Assembly: GCF_019468465.1 (NCBI RefSeq)
Contig: NZ_CP080519.1
Coordinates: 3,177,001 to 3,241,000 of the forward strand
Length of the DNA: 64,000 nucleotides
Reading direction: 5' to 3'
DNA from: Amycolatopsis sp. DSM 110486
GTDB lineage: Bacteria > Actinomycetota > Actinomycetes > Mycobacteriales > Pseudonocardiaceae
Below the pieces are notes generated by a model. That model saw only the letters and a list, made by a program, of their open reading frames with translations, ran no database searches and was not told the DNA's origin. The position numbers and the translations under genes were made by a program. How positions within the stretch are numbered: position 1 is the first letter of the stretch; the number at the start of each line of letters is the position of its first letter. This document shows positions 50,831 through 60,153 of the stretch, one piece after another.

Positions 50831-51124
50831 GTGGACGATCAGCCGCTGAACGACCTCGCCGAGCTGGCCGAGGTGCTCCGACCGCACGAACCAGGCGCTG
50901 CGACGTTCCTCCGGACGCACCACGAACGGCTCGTGCACGCGAAGACCCCGCTCGAACGGCGGCGCGAGCTGAGGCCGTTGCTCGGGCTGTTCCGCGGCGC
51001 GGCGGGAAGCTCCAACGACCTCTCCTTCCACGACCACGGCGACCTTCTGCCCGAGAACGCACGCATGGAAGAACTGTGGGCCGCCGTCGCGCGGCAGGCT
51101 CGCGAGAAGCTGGACCACCGCTAA
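50831..51124 (+). CDS. Small acidic/charged protein of unknown function
   Basis: GTG at 50831 follows GAGGAG at ideal spacing; a frame to 50729 is open but lacks such a site. The 97-residue protein (DDQPLNDLAELAEVLRPHEP; HHERLVHAKTPLERRRELRP; LLPENARMEELWAAVARQAR) is helical and charged, without signal or membrane segment. Divergent from the DUF2339 gene. Not recognised. Confidence 0.6.
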   Translation: MDDQPLNDLAELAEVLRPHEPGAATFLRTHHERLVHAKTPLERRRELRPLLGLFRGAAGSSNDLSFHDHGDLLPENARMEELWAAVARQAREKLDHR

Positions 51125-51310
51125 GGCGTGGCCAGCGGGCGCGCCTCACACCTGCTGCGAGGTTCCCGCGCAGGTCACCGTCCGCTCCCCGGATGGACGG
51201 GAGAGGCCCTGCGCTCCGTGGCTGAAGCGAAGTCGCCGCACCGGTCGCCCCGGTTGGCAGCCAAGTCCCGAACACAGGCCGCCACACTTCGCGGCCTACA
51301 GCGGTTCTGC

Positions 51311-51348
51311 GGGGCTATCCGCAGCCCTCCCGAGCGTTGGATAGCCCC
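51311..51348. terminator. Terminator between convergent genes
   Basis: GGGGCTATCC (51311-51320) pairs with GGATAGCCCC (51339-51348) around an 18-nt loop, 20 bp before the oxidoreductase stop. Confidence 0.6.
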
Positions 51349-51367
51349 GAGACCGGAGACCGGACCG

Positions 51368-52318
51368 TCAGCCGGCTTGAGCGATCACCTCGTCCATCGT
51401 CGCCATGATCGAGATGGTTTCGTCGAGCGGCATCAGTGGGCTTTCCAGAGCGCCGGCCGCGAGGAGGCGGGCGACCTCGTCGGCCTGGTGACGGAGGCCC
51501 CGGCCGGGGTCGGTGTGGGTGTGGCGGACGGGAGTGCCGCCGCGCGGGGTGACGGTGAAGGAGGCCGGAGCGTAAAAGGCGCCTTCGATGTCCAGGCGGG
51601 CGTCGGTGCCGACGATGGAGGCCGTGGTGGGTGAGGCGGCGCGGAGGGTGCAGTTGAGGACCGCGTGGGCGCCGCTGTCGTAGCCGAAGAGCATGGACGT
51701 CTGGGCGTCGACGCCGGTGAACGCCGGCGAGACGATCGAGGCCACGCGCGACGGCGTCCCGAGGATCATCGACGCGAACGAAACCGGGTAGACGCCCAGG
51801 TCGAGCAGCGCGCCGCCGCCGAGGGACGGGGCGAAGAGGCGGAAGCCGGCGTCCTCGGCGAACCACTGGCCGTGGTCGGCGGAGACGGTGACGATGTCGC
51901 CGAGCTCCGGGAGCAGGCTGCGGACGTGGTGGATGTGCGGCAGGAAGCGCGTCCACATCGCTTCCATCAGGAACAGTCCGCGTTCGCGGGCGAAGGAGAC
52001 CAGCGAACGGGCCTCGTCGGCGTTCATGGTGAACGGCTTCTCCACCAGCACTGGTTTGCCGGCGGACAGCGCGAGCATGGCGTTGTCGTGGTGCATCGGG
52101 TGCGGGGTGGCGACGTAGACGACGTCGACGTCCGGGTCCTCCGCAAGCGCCTTGTAGCTGGCGTGGCGGGTGGGGATGCCGAGACGGTCTGCGAAAGCGC
52201 CGGCGCTCTCCTGGCTGCGTGAGCCGACGGCGGCGACCACGCCGGAATCGGTGAGCTTCAGGTCCTCCGCAAAGGCGCCGGCGATGCCGCCCGTACCCAT
52301 GATTCCCCAGCGCAGCAT
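51368..52318 (-). CDS. Gfo/Idh/MocA-family NAD(P)-dependent oxidoreductase
   Basis: The 316-residue protein begins with the Rossmann motif WGIMGTGGIAGAFA. It continues with DVVYVATPHPMHH, VLVEKPFTMNADEA (the EKP motif with cofactor-site Lys) and LGGGALLDLGVYPVSFA. This is the trans-1,2-dihydrobenzenediol or inositol-dehydrogenase-like branch. The substrate is probably a sugar, polyol or diol. Divergent from the isochorismatase gene. Confidence 0.92.
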   Translation of the reverse strand: MLRWGIMGTGGIAGAFAEDLKLTDSGVVAAVGSRSQESAGAFADRLGIPTRHASYKALAEDPDVDVVYVATPHPMHHDNAMLALSAGKPVLVEKPFTMNADEARSLVSFARERGLFLMEAMWTRFLPHIHHVRSLLPELGDIVTVSADHGQWFAEDAGFRLFAPSLGGGALLDLGVYPVSFASMILGTPSRVASIVSPAFTGVDAQTSMLFGYDSGAHAVLNCTLRAASPTTASIVGTDARLDIEGAFYAPASFTVTPRGGTPVRHTHTDPGRGLRHQADEVARLLAAGALESPLMPLDETISIMATMDEVIAQAG

Positions 52319-52392
52319 GCGTCCTCCACGTTTTCGCCCGAAACTGTCGGACCCAACACATACCATCGACCCACCCGAACGGAGGAGGCGCC

Positions 52393-52947
52393 ATGACCAC
52401 ACTCGCCAACCGCCCGAAGACCGGCCTGCTCGTGATCGATGTGCAGAACGGCGTGGTCGACCACGCCCACGAGCGTGACAAGGTCGTCGCCAACATCGGC
52501 GTGCTCGTCGACAAAGCCCGCGCCGCCGACGTGGACGTGGTGTGGGTGCAGCACAACAGCGACCACATGCGGCGTGACAGCGAGAAGTGGCAGTACGTGC
52601 CGGAGCTCGTCCGGCGGGACTCGGAAGCGTTGGTCCAGAAGACCTACCCCGACTCGTTCGAGGAAACCGACCTCGAGTCAGTGCTGGCCGAGCGCGGGAT
52701 CGGGCGCCTGTTCGTCTCGGGGGCGCAGACGGACCAGTGCATCCGCTCGACCCTCCACGGCGCCATCGCGCGCGGCTACGACGCCACCCTCGTCGGCGAC
52801 GCGCACACCACCGAAGACCTCTCGGAGTACGGCGCGCCGACACCCGACAAGGTCGTCGCACACACGAACCTGTACTGGAGTTACCACACGGCGCCCGGCC
52901 GGACGGCCGGCACGGTGGCCACCAAGGAGGTCGACTTCACAGCCTGA
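52393..52947 (+). CDS. Isochorismatase-family cysteine hydrolase
   Basis: The 184-residue protein has the family triad: Asp in LLVIDVQNGVV, Lys in VQKTYPDSF and Cys in VSGAQTDQCIRSTLHGA. These enzymes hydrolyse amides or imides (nicotinamidase, N-carbamoylsarcosine type) or isochorismate. Normal length, no signal. Substrate not predictable from context. Confidence 0.92.
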   Translation: MTTLANRPKTGLLVIDVQNGVVDHAHERDKVVANIGVLVDKARAADVDVVWVQHNSDHMRRDSEKWQYVPELVRRDSEALVQKTYPDSFEETDLESVLAERGIGRLFVSGAQTDQCIRSTLHGAIARGYDATLVGDAHTTEDLSEYGAPTPDKVVAHTNLYWSYHTAPGRTAGTVATKEVDFTA

Positions 52948-52958
52948 CCTGCGCGAAG

Positions 52959-53477
52959 TCAGAACACCTCCGCTGCCGAGACCCTCGGCAGGCCGGCGAG
53001 TGCCGGCTCCTCGCCCTCGACCGCGGCCAGCACCGCCGCCGCGGCGAGGCCGGCTCGACGGCACAGTTCCACGGCCGCTTCCGCCACGCCCGTGCAGCCG
53101 GGGCGCGCCAGGATTGGGACGACGTGGCCGGGCCGGGTGAGGTCGGTCCACGTCGTGGTCGGGGCCGCAAGGGTGCGCGCGGTCAGGGCACGGTCGTGGG
53201 CGGAGATGCCGGTGGTGGTGCCGTCGGCGGCGTCCACGGAGACGGCGAACGGCGGGCAGTCGGTGTCGTCGGAGGGGAGCAGCGGGATGCGCAGGGCGCG
53301 CAGCCGCTCGCGCGGGAGGGCAACGCAGGCGAAACCGCTGGTGTAGCGGATGAGGAAGGCCATCGACGCGGTGGTCACCAGCTCGGCCGAGAGGACCAGG
53401 CAGTCGTCGAGCAGCACCGGTTCGCCGCGGCCCAGGGCCGCGAGCGCTCCGACGTCCAGATCGGCGGCGAGGCTCAT
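52959..53477 (-). CDS. RibB-like protein lacking key catalytic residues
   Basis: The 172-residue protein aligns with 3,4-dihydroxy-2-butanone-4-phosphate synthase (LSAELVTTASMAFLIRYTSGFACVALP; FAVSVDAADGTTTGISAHDRALTARTL; RPGHVVPILARPG; GVAEAAVELCRRAGL). The acidic-loop motif RExEGD is replaced by LLDDCLV, and the GHTEA motif reads CTGVAEA, losing the catalytic His. It is therefore probably not a working riboflavin enzyme. It overlaps the upstream hydrolase gene by one base (TGATG). Confidence 0.8.
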   Translation of the reverse strand: MSLAADLDVGALAALGRGEPVLLDDCLVLSAELVTTASMAFLIRYTSGFACVALPRERLRALRIPLLPSDDTDCPPFAVSVDAADGTTTGISAHDRALTARTLAAPTTTWTDLTRPGHVVPILARPGCTGVAEAAVELCRRAGLAAAAVLAAVEGEEPALAGLPRVSAAEVF

Positions 53478-54268
53478 CAGCCCAGGTAGTCCGTGATCGC
53501 GGCGAGGGTGTCGTCCGGGTACTCCAGGAGCATGGCGTGGCCTCCGCGAGGCAGGACCCGCAGCGAAGCGTTCGGCAGCAGCGAAGCCATTTCCACGGAC
53601 TGCGACACAGGCGTCAGGACGTCTTCGGCGCCGGCCAGCACGAGGGTCGGGGTCAGAGCCGAAGGCAGGTCCGGGCGGGAGTCGTAGCCGCGCAGGCCCG
53701 CGGCTTGCGCTTCGAAGCCCTCCAGCGACGTCGGGTACGGGTCGTCCGCCGCCAGTTTCGCCTGGGCAGCAAGGGTTTCGTGGTCCGACAACACGCGGGC
53801 GGTGAAGGCCCAGGCCATGCCGATGACGCCGACGGCCAGCGGGTCCACGTCGGCTCGGCGGAGGGCGAGGCCGGCGTCGAGCCAGGCGTGCTGGATGGGG
53901 GTGTACGACGGGAAACCGTTGAGCAGCACGGCTTTCGACAGGATCGAACCGTGGTGGATCAGCATCGACTGCAGCACCGACGCGCCCAATGACCAGCCGA
54001 CGGCGGCGACCGGACCGAGGTCCAGGAACTGCACCAGCGCGGCCGCGTCGTCGGCCAGCGTGTCCACCGCGTACGGACCCGGGGGCACCGCGCTGCGGCC
54101 GACGCCCCGGTTGTCGAAGGTGATCACGGTGAACCGGCGGCTCAGTTCGGGCACCGCGCCCGCCCACGCGCTCGAGTTGGCGCCGAGGCCGGCGATGAGC
54201 AGCAGCGGCGGGCCTTCGCCTGCGGTGTCGTAGTGGAGGGTCACGCCGTTCACGGTCGCTGTCGCCAA
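53477..54268 (-). CDS. Alpha/beta hydrolase
   Basis: I chose the TTG at 54268, preceded by GAGGAC; longer frames add unrelated Cys/Arg-rich sequence. The 263-residue protein has LLLIAGLGANSSAW (oxyanion region), FDNRGVGRS, the nucleophile in GWSLGAS, the acid near AGAEDVLTP and His in RGGHAMLLEYPD. Similar to bacterial esterases and 3-oxoadipate-enol-lactonase-like enzymes. Coupled to the RibB-like gene. Confidence 0.88.
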   Translation of the reverse strand: MATATVNGVTLHYDTAGEGPPLLLIAGLGANSSAWAGAVPELSRRFTVITFDNRGVGRSAVPPGPYAVDTLADDAAALVQFLDLGPVAAVGWSLGASVLQSMLIHHGSILSKAVLLNGFPSYTPIQHAWLDAGLALRRADVDPLAVGVIGMAWAFTARVLSDHETLAAQAKLAADDPYPTSLEGFEAQAAGLRGYDSRPDLPSALTPTLVLAGAEDVLTPVSQSVEMASLLPNASLRVLPRGGHAMLLEYPDDTLAAITDYLG

Positions 54269-54450
54269 GGGGCACCGTCCTCTCGAAGACACGAGCATCC
54301 GGCCGCGCCGGGTCGCGCGACAACGGGAGGATGTACACGAGCCGCACATCGGACGTGGGTGAACGCACACGCACTGCGCCATCCAGCGGCTTTTGGTCGA
54401 CGGGGCCTCACATCTGTGGTCAAGATGTCAACAGGCACCGAGGAGACGAG

Positions 54451-56775
54451 ATGGACACCAACGGCGGTGTGACCACCACGGAACGGGACCTGGCCAGGCT
54501 GCTGCACTTGCTCGCCGACGAAACCGGCGCGACGGGCGAGTTCGACCGGCTCGGCGAGGACCTGGCGGGCGAGGGTGATGGGGAGCTCGTCGCCCTCACG
54601 CTGACCAGGGCCGCGCGCATCCGCGGGCTGCTCGCCGACCGCAAGCGCCGCGAGCGGGAGATGCAGGCGCTGCTCGACACGGCCAGTGACCTCGCCTCGG
54701 TGCGCGAGGTCGACGCCGCGCTCGACGCGATCGTCGCCCGCGCGCGACGGCTACTCGGCACGGACGCTGCGTACATGGCGCTCGTCGATCCGGAGACGGG
54801 CGACGCGTACATGCGCGTCACGCTCGGCACGATCACGCGGCCCATCGAATCGCTGCGGCAGCCGCCCGGGTATGGCGTCGGCGGCTGGGTCGCGCAGGAA
54901 GGCCGCCCGTTCGCCACCGCCAACTATCTGCGCGACGACCGGATCCGCCGCAAGCACTCCGTCGCGTCGGCCGTGGCGGAGGACGGGATCGTGAGCATCC
55001 TCGGCGTCCCGATGCGCGTGGGTGCGGAAGTGATCGGCGTTCTGTTCGGAGCCAACCGCGACGAGCGAACATTCGCACAATCCGAGATCGATCTGCTGGG
55101 CTCGCTGGCGGATCACGCTGCGATCGTGTTGGAAAACGCACGCCTTTTCGCAGCCACGAAGGCGACCGCCGAAGAGCTGACCGTCGCCAACGACCAGCTC
55201 GCCCGCCACAACAAAGCCCTCGAACAGGCAGCGACGGCCCACGAACAGCTGATGGCGATGGTTCTGCGCCGCGCCGACTTGGCCGAGCTGGTGGCCGCCG
55301 TCGCGGAGACACTTGACGGCGCGGTTCTGGCGGCCGAGCCCGACGGCACACCGCTGGCGAAGGCCGGTCCCGCGGAGTTGCTGGACCGGCTGCCGGACCT
55401 ACCACCTGACGACCCCGGGCCCTCCCGCGCACAGGACGTACGACCAAGCGCGCGAAGGATGCCTTCGCTCACTACCCAACCCGACAGCACACCGGTGGTG
55501 GAGACCTGCGTACCGGAGCCGGCCGCCCAGTCGCCTGCCGAGCCGGGAACCGACCGAGGCCGCGAGCGGGACCGCAACGCGCGGAAGGGGACCGTACTCG
55601 CCGCGGAAGCCGATGGAATGCCCCTGGTGGAGGACGGCCTGGCGGATCCGGCTGAGCTGTCTGGGGAATCCGTAAGCGAGCTGGGCCGACGCCCGACCGG
55701 GTTCGCCGACGAGCCCGACCAGACCGGCGAGCCCGAGAAGGCGGGACTGCCTGAGCCTCAGCCCAACGAGGCCGATGAACCCGACAAGGCCGGGCCACCT
55801 GAGCGGGCGGCCGGCGAACCTGGGCCCGGGCGGGTGCGGGACTTGGGTCGGCGCGCCTGGACGGTGCCTGTACGGGCCGGCGGCGAGACGTTCGGACATC
55901 TGGTGTTCGCAGGGCGCGTGGAGCCGTTGGACACCGACAAGCGGATCCTCGAGCGGTCGGCGCAGACGGCGGCGCTGTTGTTGCTGGTCGAACGTCAGAT
56001 GTCCGCCGCCGAACAGCAAGTGCGCGGGCAGGTGGTGGATGAGTTGCTTGCCGAACGTGAGCCGGATTGGGTGGCGTTGCGGAGGCGCGCGAAGGTGTCC
56101 GGCGCCATCGACTTTTCCGTGCGGCAGACGGTTCTCGTGTTGTCCGCGACAGGCACTACGAGGAGACGTCTGCTGAGGGCTGCCGCCGATTACGTGCGGG
56201 CGCACGGCGGTGTGGCGACCGAGCACGGTGGGCATGTCGTGTTGCTGGTCCCCTGCGCCGACGCGACGGCCGCCGTGAGAGCGGCAAGAAAGCACCTCGA
56301 GCGCGCGACCGGCGGCACCGTCACCGCGGGTGTGGCGGGACCCGCCGCGACCGCGCCCGTCGTGCGGAGCCTGCATCGGGAAGCCGAGCGTTGCCACCGG
56401 TTGCTCGTCGCGCTCGGGCGCGCGGGCACCGCCGCCAGCCTGGCGGACCTCGGGGTGCTCGGCCTGGTGCTCGACGGCGCCTCGCGCGAACACGTCCGCC
56501 GGCTCGTCGAGGACAGCGCCGGCCCGATCCTGGCCTACGACACCGAACACGGCTCCCTGCTCGCCGAAACCCTCGACGGCTACTTCGCCGCCGGCGAGAA
56601 CCCGCGCGCCGCCGCGCGCCGGCTGCAGGTGCACGCCAACACCGTCTACCAGCGCCTCGACCGCGTCGACCAAGTGCTCGGGCATCGCCGTTGGCGCGAG
56701 CCCGCGGGCGCGCTCACGCTGCGCATCGCCCTGCAACTCCGGCGCGTAATCGACCAGATCCCGGTGGTGTCATGA
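54451..56775 (+). CDS. GAF-PucR regulator with expanded linker
   Basis: ATG at 54451 follows GAGGAGACG. The 774-residue protein has a helical N-terminus, a GAF domain (about 75-260: LLGTDAAYMALVDPETGDAY, YGVGGWVAQEGRPFATANYL, GVPMRVGAEVIGVLFGA), a coiled coil, and a PucR-type C-terminal HTH (NPRAAARRLQVHANTVYQRL). A low-complexity linker of about 150 residues in the middle, with two similar starts (VLAAEPDGTPL and VLAAEADGMPL), is absent from the paralogue encoded next. It probably senses a small molecule and activates the nearby catabolic genes. Confidence 0.88.
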   Translation: MDTNGGVTTTERDLARLLHLLADETGATGEFDRLGEDLAGEGDGELVALTLTRAARIRGLLADRKRREREMQALLDTASDLASVREVDAALDAIVARARRLLGTDAAYMALVDPETGDAYMRVTLGTITRPIESLRQPPGYGVGGWVAQEGRPFATANYLRDDRIRRKHSVASAVAEDGIVSILGVPMRVGAEVIGVLFGANRDERTFAQSEIDLLGSLADHAAIVLENARLFAATKATAEELTVANDQLARHNKALEQAATAHEQLMAMVLRRADLAELVAAVAETLDGAVLAAEPDGTPLAKAGPAELLDRLPDLPPDDPGPSRAQDVRPSARRMPSLTTQPDSTPVVETCVPEPAAQSPAEPGTDRGRERDRNARKGTVLAAEADGMPLVEDGLADPAELSGESVSELGRRPTGFADEPDQTGEPEKAGLPEPQPNEADEPDKAGPPERAAGEPGPGRVRDLGRRAWTVPVRAGGETFGHLVFAGRVEPLDTDKRILERSAQTAALLLLVERQMSAAEQQVRGQVVDELLAEREPDWVALRRRAKVSGAIDFSVRQTVLVLSATGTTRRRLLRAAADYVRAHGGVATEHGGHVVLLVPCADATAAVRAARKHLERATGGTVTAGVAGPAATAPVVRSLHREAERCHRLLVALGRAGTAASLADLGVLGLVLDGASREHVRRLVEDSAGPILAYDTEHGSLLAETLDGYFAAGENPRAAARRLQVHANTVYQRLDRVDQVLGHRRWREPAGALTLRIALQLRRVIDQIPVVS

Positions 56776-58676
56776 CAGCGGAAGCGCTCGCCAGGTCCAC
56801 AGTAGACACTCCGGCCGAAGTCCTCGCCCACCTCACCTCCCTGCTCGCCGAAGAGGCGCCCGCCACTGATTTCGAAGCCGTCGAGGCGCACGTCCGGGCA
56901 CTTCCCGAAGGCGACCGGAAGAACCTTTTGCGGCAAGCGATCGCCGACGCCCGCACCGTCCGCGGCATCCTCGCCCGCCGCGCGCAGCGCGAACGCGAAA
57001 CCCAAGCCCTGTACGAAACCGCGCGCGACCTGACCTCGCTGCGAGACGTCGACGAGGTGCTCAGCGCCATCGTCGACCGCGTCCGCCGCCTGCTGGCCAC
57101 CGACTCCACCTACATCGCCCTCATCGACGACGACACCGGCGACGCCTACATGCGCGTCACTTCCGGCACGGTCACGGCGCCGATCCGCTCGGTGCGCCAA
57201 CGGCCCGGCTCAGGCGTCGGCGGCCGCGTGATCGCGACCGGACGTCCGTTCGCCACCACCAATTACCTCACCGACCCACGCATCCGCCGAGAGACTCAGG
57301 TGGCGAGCGCCGTCGGGGAAGACGGTGTGGTGAGCATCGCCGGTGTGCCGATGAAACTCGGACAACGGGTGATCGGTGCGTTGTTCGCAGCCGATCGTCA
57401 CGAGCGAATATTCGATCAGCACGACATCGCTTTGTTGACCTCGCTCGCACACCACGCGTCGGTGGTGATCGACAACGCGCGGCTGTTCGGCCAGCTCGGC
57501 AGCACCACGGAGGAGCTGCGCGAAACCCACGCGCAAATGTCCGAACAACGCCACGCGCTCGAGCTCGCCGGCACCGCCCACGAGCTCCTGATGCCGCTCG
57601 CGCTCGCAGGCGCCGACCTCGGCGAAGTGGCCGACACGATGGCGCGGTTGCTCGACGGCACTGTCGCCCTCGAGACCGGCACCGACCGCGTCGCCGCGAC
57701 CGCGCCCGGCGGGATCCCGGTCGAGGCCGTGTTCCGCACCGGCACCGTCGTGCCGCTGCGCGCCGGCGGCGAGACGCACGGGCGGCTGTACTTCGGCCGC
57801 ACCCAGCCGCTGACCGAAACCGAACTCGGCACACTCGAACGCGCGGCACAAACCGCAACACTCCTGGTACTTCTCGAACGCCAGACGGCAACAGTCGAAC
57901 AAGACCTGCGCCACGAGCTGGTGGAAGACCTCCTCGGTGAACGCGAACCCGACTGGGACTCCATCACGCGGCGTGCGAAAAGGTTCACCGTCCTGGTGGA
58001 AAACGAACCTCACGTGATCGTCGTGGTATCAAGCGATGCGCCAGAACTCACCACAGCCGTCGAATGCGCCGCCACCCGGCGCGGCGGCCTCGCGAGCGAA
58101 GTGGACGGTCACCTCGTCCTGATCCTTCCCGGGTGCGAGGCCGGCGCCATCGCCCGGGCCGTCGCGGCCGAGCTCGACGCGAGCACCCCCGTCACCGCCG
58201 GAGCCGCCGGCCCGGCCCACGACCTCCAGGCGCTGCGCACCACCCACCACCAAGCCCTGCGCTGCCACCGCCTTTTACTGGCCCTCGGCCGAAAAGGCAG
58301 CGGCGCCGGCCTCGACGAGCTCGGCGTCGTCGGCGTAGTCCTCGACAACGTCGGCCCCGACCAACTGCACCGCGTCGTCCGCCGGGCCCTGGGACCGCTG
58401 CTCGACTACGACTCCGAACACCGCTCGTCCCTGCTGGCCACCGTCGAGTGCTACTTCGACCGCGGCCAGAGCCCACCCGCCGCGGCCCGCGCGCTCGGCA
58501 TCCACGTCAACACGCTCTACCAGCGCCTCGACCGCATCGACCACGTGCTCGACGGAGCCGGCTGGCGCGACCCCGAAAACACCCTCGACCTGCAGGTCGC
58601 CCTGCAGCTCTACCGGCTCATGCCGGACCCCGCCGCGCCCGCTCCCGCAGCACGAACTTCTGCACCTTCCCGGTAG
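56772..58676 (+). CDS. GAF-PucR regulator, second of a tandem pair
   Basis: ATG overlaps the previous stop (ATGA). The 634-residue protein shares the domain plan of its neighbour: GAF (LLATDSTYIALIDDDTGDAY, GSGVGGRVIATGRPFATTNYL, GVPMKLGQRVIGALFAADRHE), a coiled coil and a PucR C-terminal HTH (SPPAAARALGIHVNTLYQRL). Tandem paralogues translated together suggest a heteromeric regulator. Its last 59 bp overlap the 3' end of the acyl-CoA synthetase gene on the other strand. Confidence 0.9.
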   Translation: MTAEALARSTVDTPAEVLAHLTSLLAEEAPATDFEAVEAHVRALPEGDRKNLLRQAIADARTVRGILARRAQRERETQALYETARDLTSLRDVDEVLSAIVDRVRRLLATDSTYIALIDDDTGDAYMRVTSGTVTAPIRSVRQRPGSGVGGRVIATGRPFATTNYLTDPRIRRETQVASAVGEDGVVSIAGVPMKLGQRVIGALFAADRHERIFDQHDIALLTSLAHHASVVIDNARLFGQLGSTTEELRETHAQMSEQRHALELAGTAHELLMPLALAGADLGEVADTMARLLDGTVALETGTDRVAATAPGGIPVEAVFRTGTVVPLRAGGETHGRLYFGRTQPLTETELGTLERAAQTATLLVLLERQTATVEQDLRHELVEDLLGEREPDWDSITRRAKRFTVLVENEPHVIVVVSSDAPELTTAVECAATRRGGLASEVDGHLVLILPGCEAGAIARAVAAELDASTPVTAGAAGPAHDLQALRTTHHQALRCHRLLLALGRKGSGAGLDELGVVGVVLDNVGPDQLHRVVRRALGPLLDYDSEHRSSLLATVECYFDRGQSPPAAARALGIHVNTLYQRLDRIDHVLDGAGWRDPENTLDLQVALQLYRLMPDPAAPAPAARTSAPSR

Positions 58677-60153
58677 ACGTCTTCGGCAGCTCACCGAACT
58701 CCACCGACTTCGGCGCCTTGAACCGCGCCAACCGCGACCGCACGTGGGCCACGATCTCCTCCTCCGTCGCCGACGCGCCCGCGTGCAGCGTCACGTACGC
58801 CGCCGGCACCTCGCCCCAGTGCTCGTGCGGCGCGGCGACCACCGCGACCTCCAGCACGGCCGGGTGGTCCGCGATCGCCTGCTCCACCTCGACGGACGCG
58901 ATGTTCTCGCCACCGGAGATGATCACGTCCTTGCTGCGGTCGCGCAGTTCCACGTACCCGTCGGGATGCAGAACGCCCAGGTCACCGGTGCGGAACCAAC
59001 CGTCGGGCGCGGCCGCGCGCGTGGCCTCGGGGTCTTTGAAATAGCCGAGCATCACGTTGTTGCCCCGCAACGCGATCTCGCCGACCGTCACTCCGTCGGC
59101 GGGCACGTCCACCCCGTCGGCGCCGATCACCCGTACGACGCAGGCGATCATGTTCCCCACGCCCTGCCGTGCCTTCATCCGTGACTGCGCCGCCGCGTCG
59201 AGGTCGTTCCACTCCGGACGCCAGTCGCAGATCATCGCCGGTCCGAAGGTTTCCGTGAGTCCGTACAGATGCGTCACGTCGAAACCCAGCTCACCCATGC
59301 GCCGCAGGATCGCCGGCGACGGTGGAGCGCCACCGGTCGCCACGCGCACCGTTGGTGTGACCGGTGCGGCTTCTTGTGCGTAAGCCAACATCGACAACAC
59401 CGTGGGCGCGCCGTTGAGGTGGGTGACGCCCTCCTCGCGGATCAGCCGCCACACCTCGGCGGGCTCGACCTTCGGCAGGCACACGTGCGTCGCCGCGGCC
59501 GCAGTGACGGCCCAGGGGAAACACCAGCCGTTGCAGTGGAACATCGGCAGTGTCCACAAATGCACACAAGATGGTGACAATCCCACGTGACCCACCATCG
59601 CCAACGCCTGCAAGTACGCGCCGCGGTGGTGGTACAACACGCCTTTCGGCCGACCGGTGGTGCCGGACGTGTAGTTGATCGACAGCACCGCCCGCTCGTC
59701 GTCGGGCGTCAACGCCAGCGGGGCAGCGGCCGCGAGCAACGCCTCGTACTCGTCCCCGGCCCGGATCCGCCGCACCCCGCTGACACTCGACAACACCTCG
59801 TCCACCAGCGGGTCGAACACCGGATCGTGCACCAGCACCGACGCCTCGGAATGCTCCAGGATGTACGCGACCTCGCGCGCCGACAGCCGCGTATTCACCG
59901 CCACCAGCGGCACTCCCGCCCACGGCACACCGAAGTTGGCCTCCACCAACACGTGCGTATTCGGCGCCAGTACCGCCACCGGACGCCCACCGGCCAACGG
60001 CGCCAGCGCCCCCGCCAGCCGACGACACCGGTCGTGCAGCTCCGCGTACGTCCACCGAGAAGCGCCGTCCACCACCGCGACCCGAGAACCGTGCGCCGCC
60101 GCCGCACGGTCCAGATAGGACAGTGGCGTCAGCGGTTCGAACGAGAGCTCCAT
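58618..60153 (-). CDS. AMP-dependent acyl-CoA synthetase
   Basis: The 511-residue ANL-family enzyme has the P-loop-like YTSGTTGRPKGVLYHH, YGLTETFGPAMICDW, GWFRTGDLG, RSKDVIISGGENIAS and the catalytic Lys in LPKTSTGKVQKF. It activates a carboxylic acid as acyl-AMP then acyl-CoA, most like medium-chain or aryl/short branched acid ligases. It overlaps the FMN reductase gene upstream (TGATG). It probably handles an acid intermediate of the adjacent catabolic pathway. Confidence 0.93.
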   Translation of the reverse strand: MELSFEPLTPLSYLDRAAAAHGSRVAVVDGASRWTYAELHDRCRRLAGALAPLAGGRPVAVLAPNTHVLVEANFGVPWAGVPLVAVNTRLSAREVAYILEHSEASVLVHDPVFDPLVDEVLSSVSGVRRIRAGDEYEALLAAAAPLALTPDDERAVLSINYTSGTTGRPKGVLYHHRGAYLQALAMVGHVGLSPSCVHLWTLPMFHCNGWCFPWAVTAAAATHVCLPKVEPAEVWRLIREEGVTHLNGAPTVLSMLAYAQEAAPVTPTVRVATGGAPPSPAILRRMGELGFDVTHLYGLTETFGPAMICDWRPEWNDLDAAAQSRMKARQGVGNMIACVVRVIGADGVDVPADGVTVGEIALRGNNVMLGYFKDPEATRAAAPDGWFRTGDLGVLHPDGYVELRDRSKDVIISGGENIASVEVEQAIADHPAVLEVAVVAAPHEHWGEVPAAYVTLHAGASATEEEIVAHVRSRLARFKAPKSVEFGELPKTSTGKVQKFVLRERARRGPA

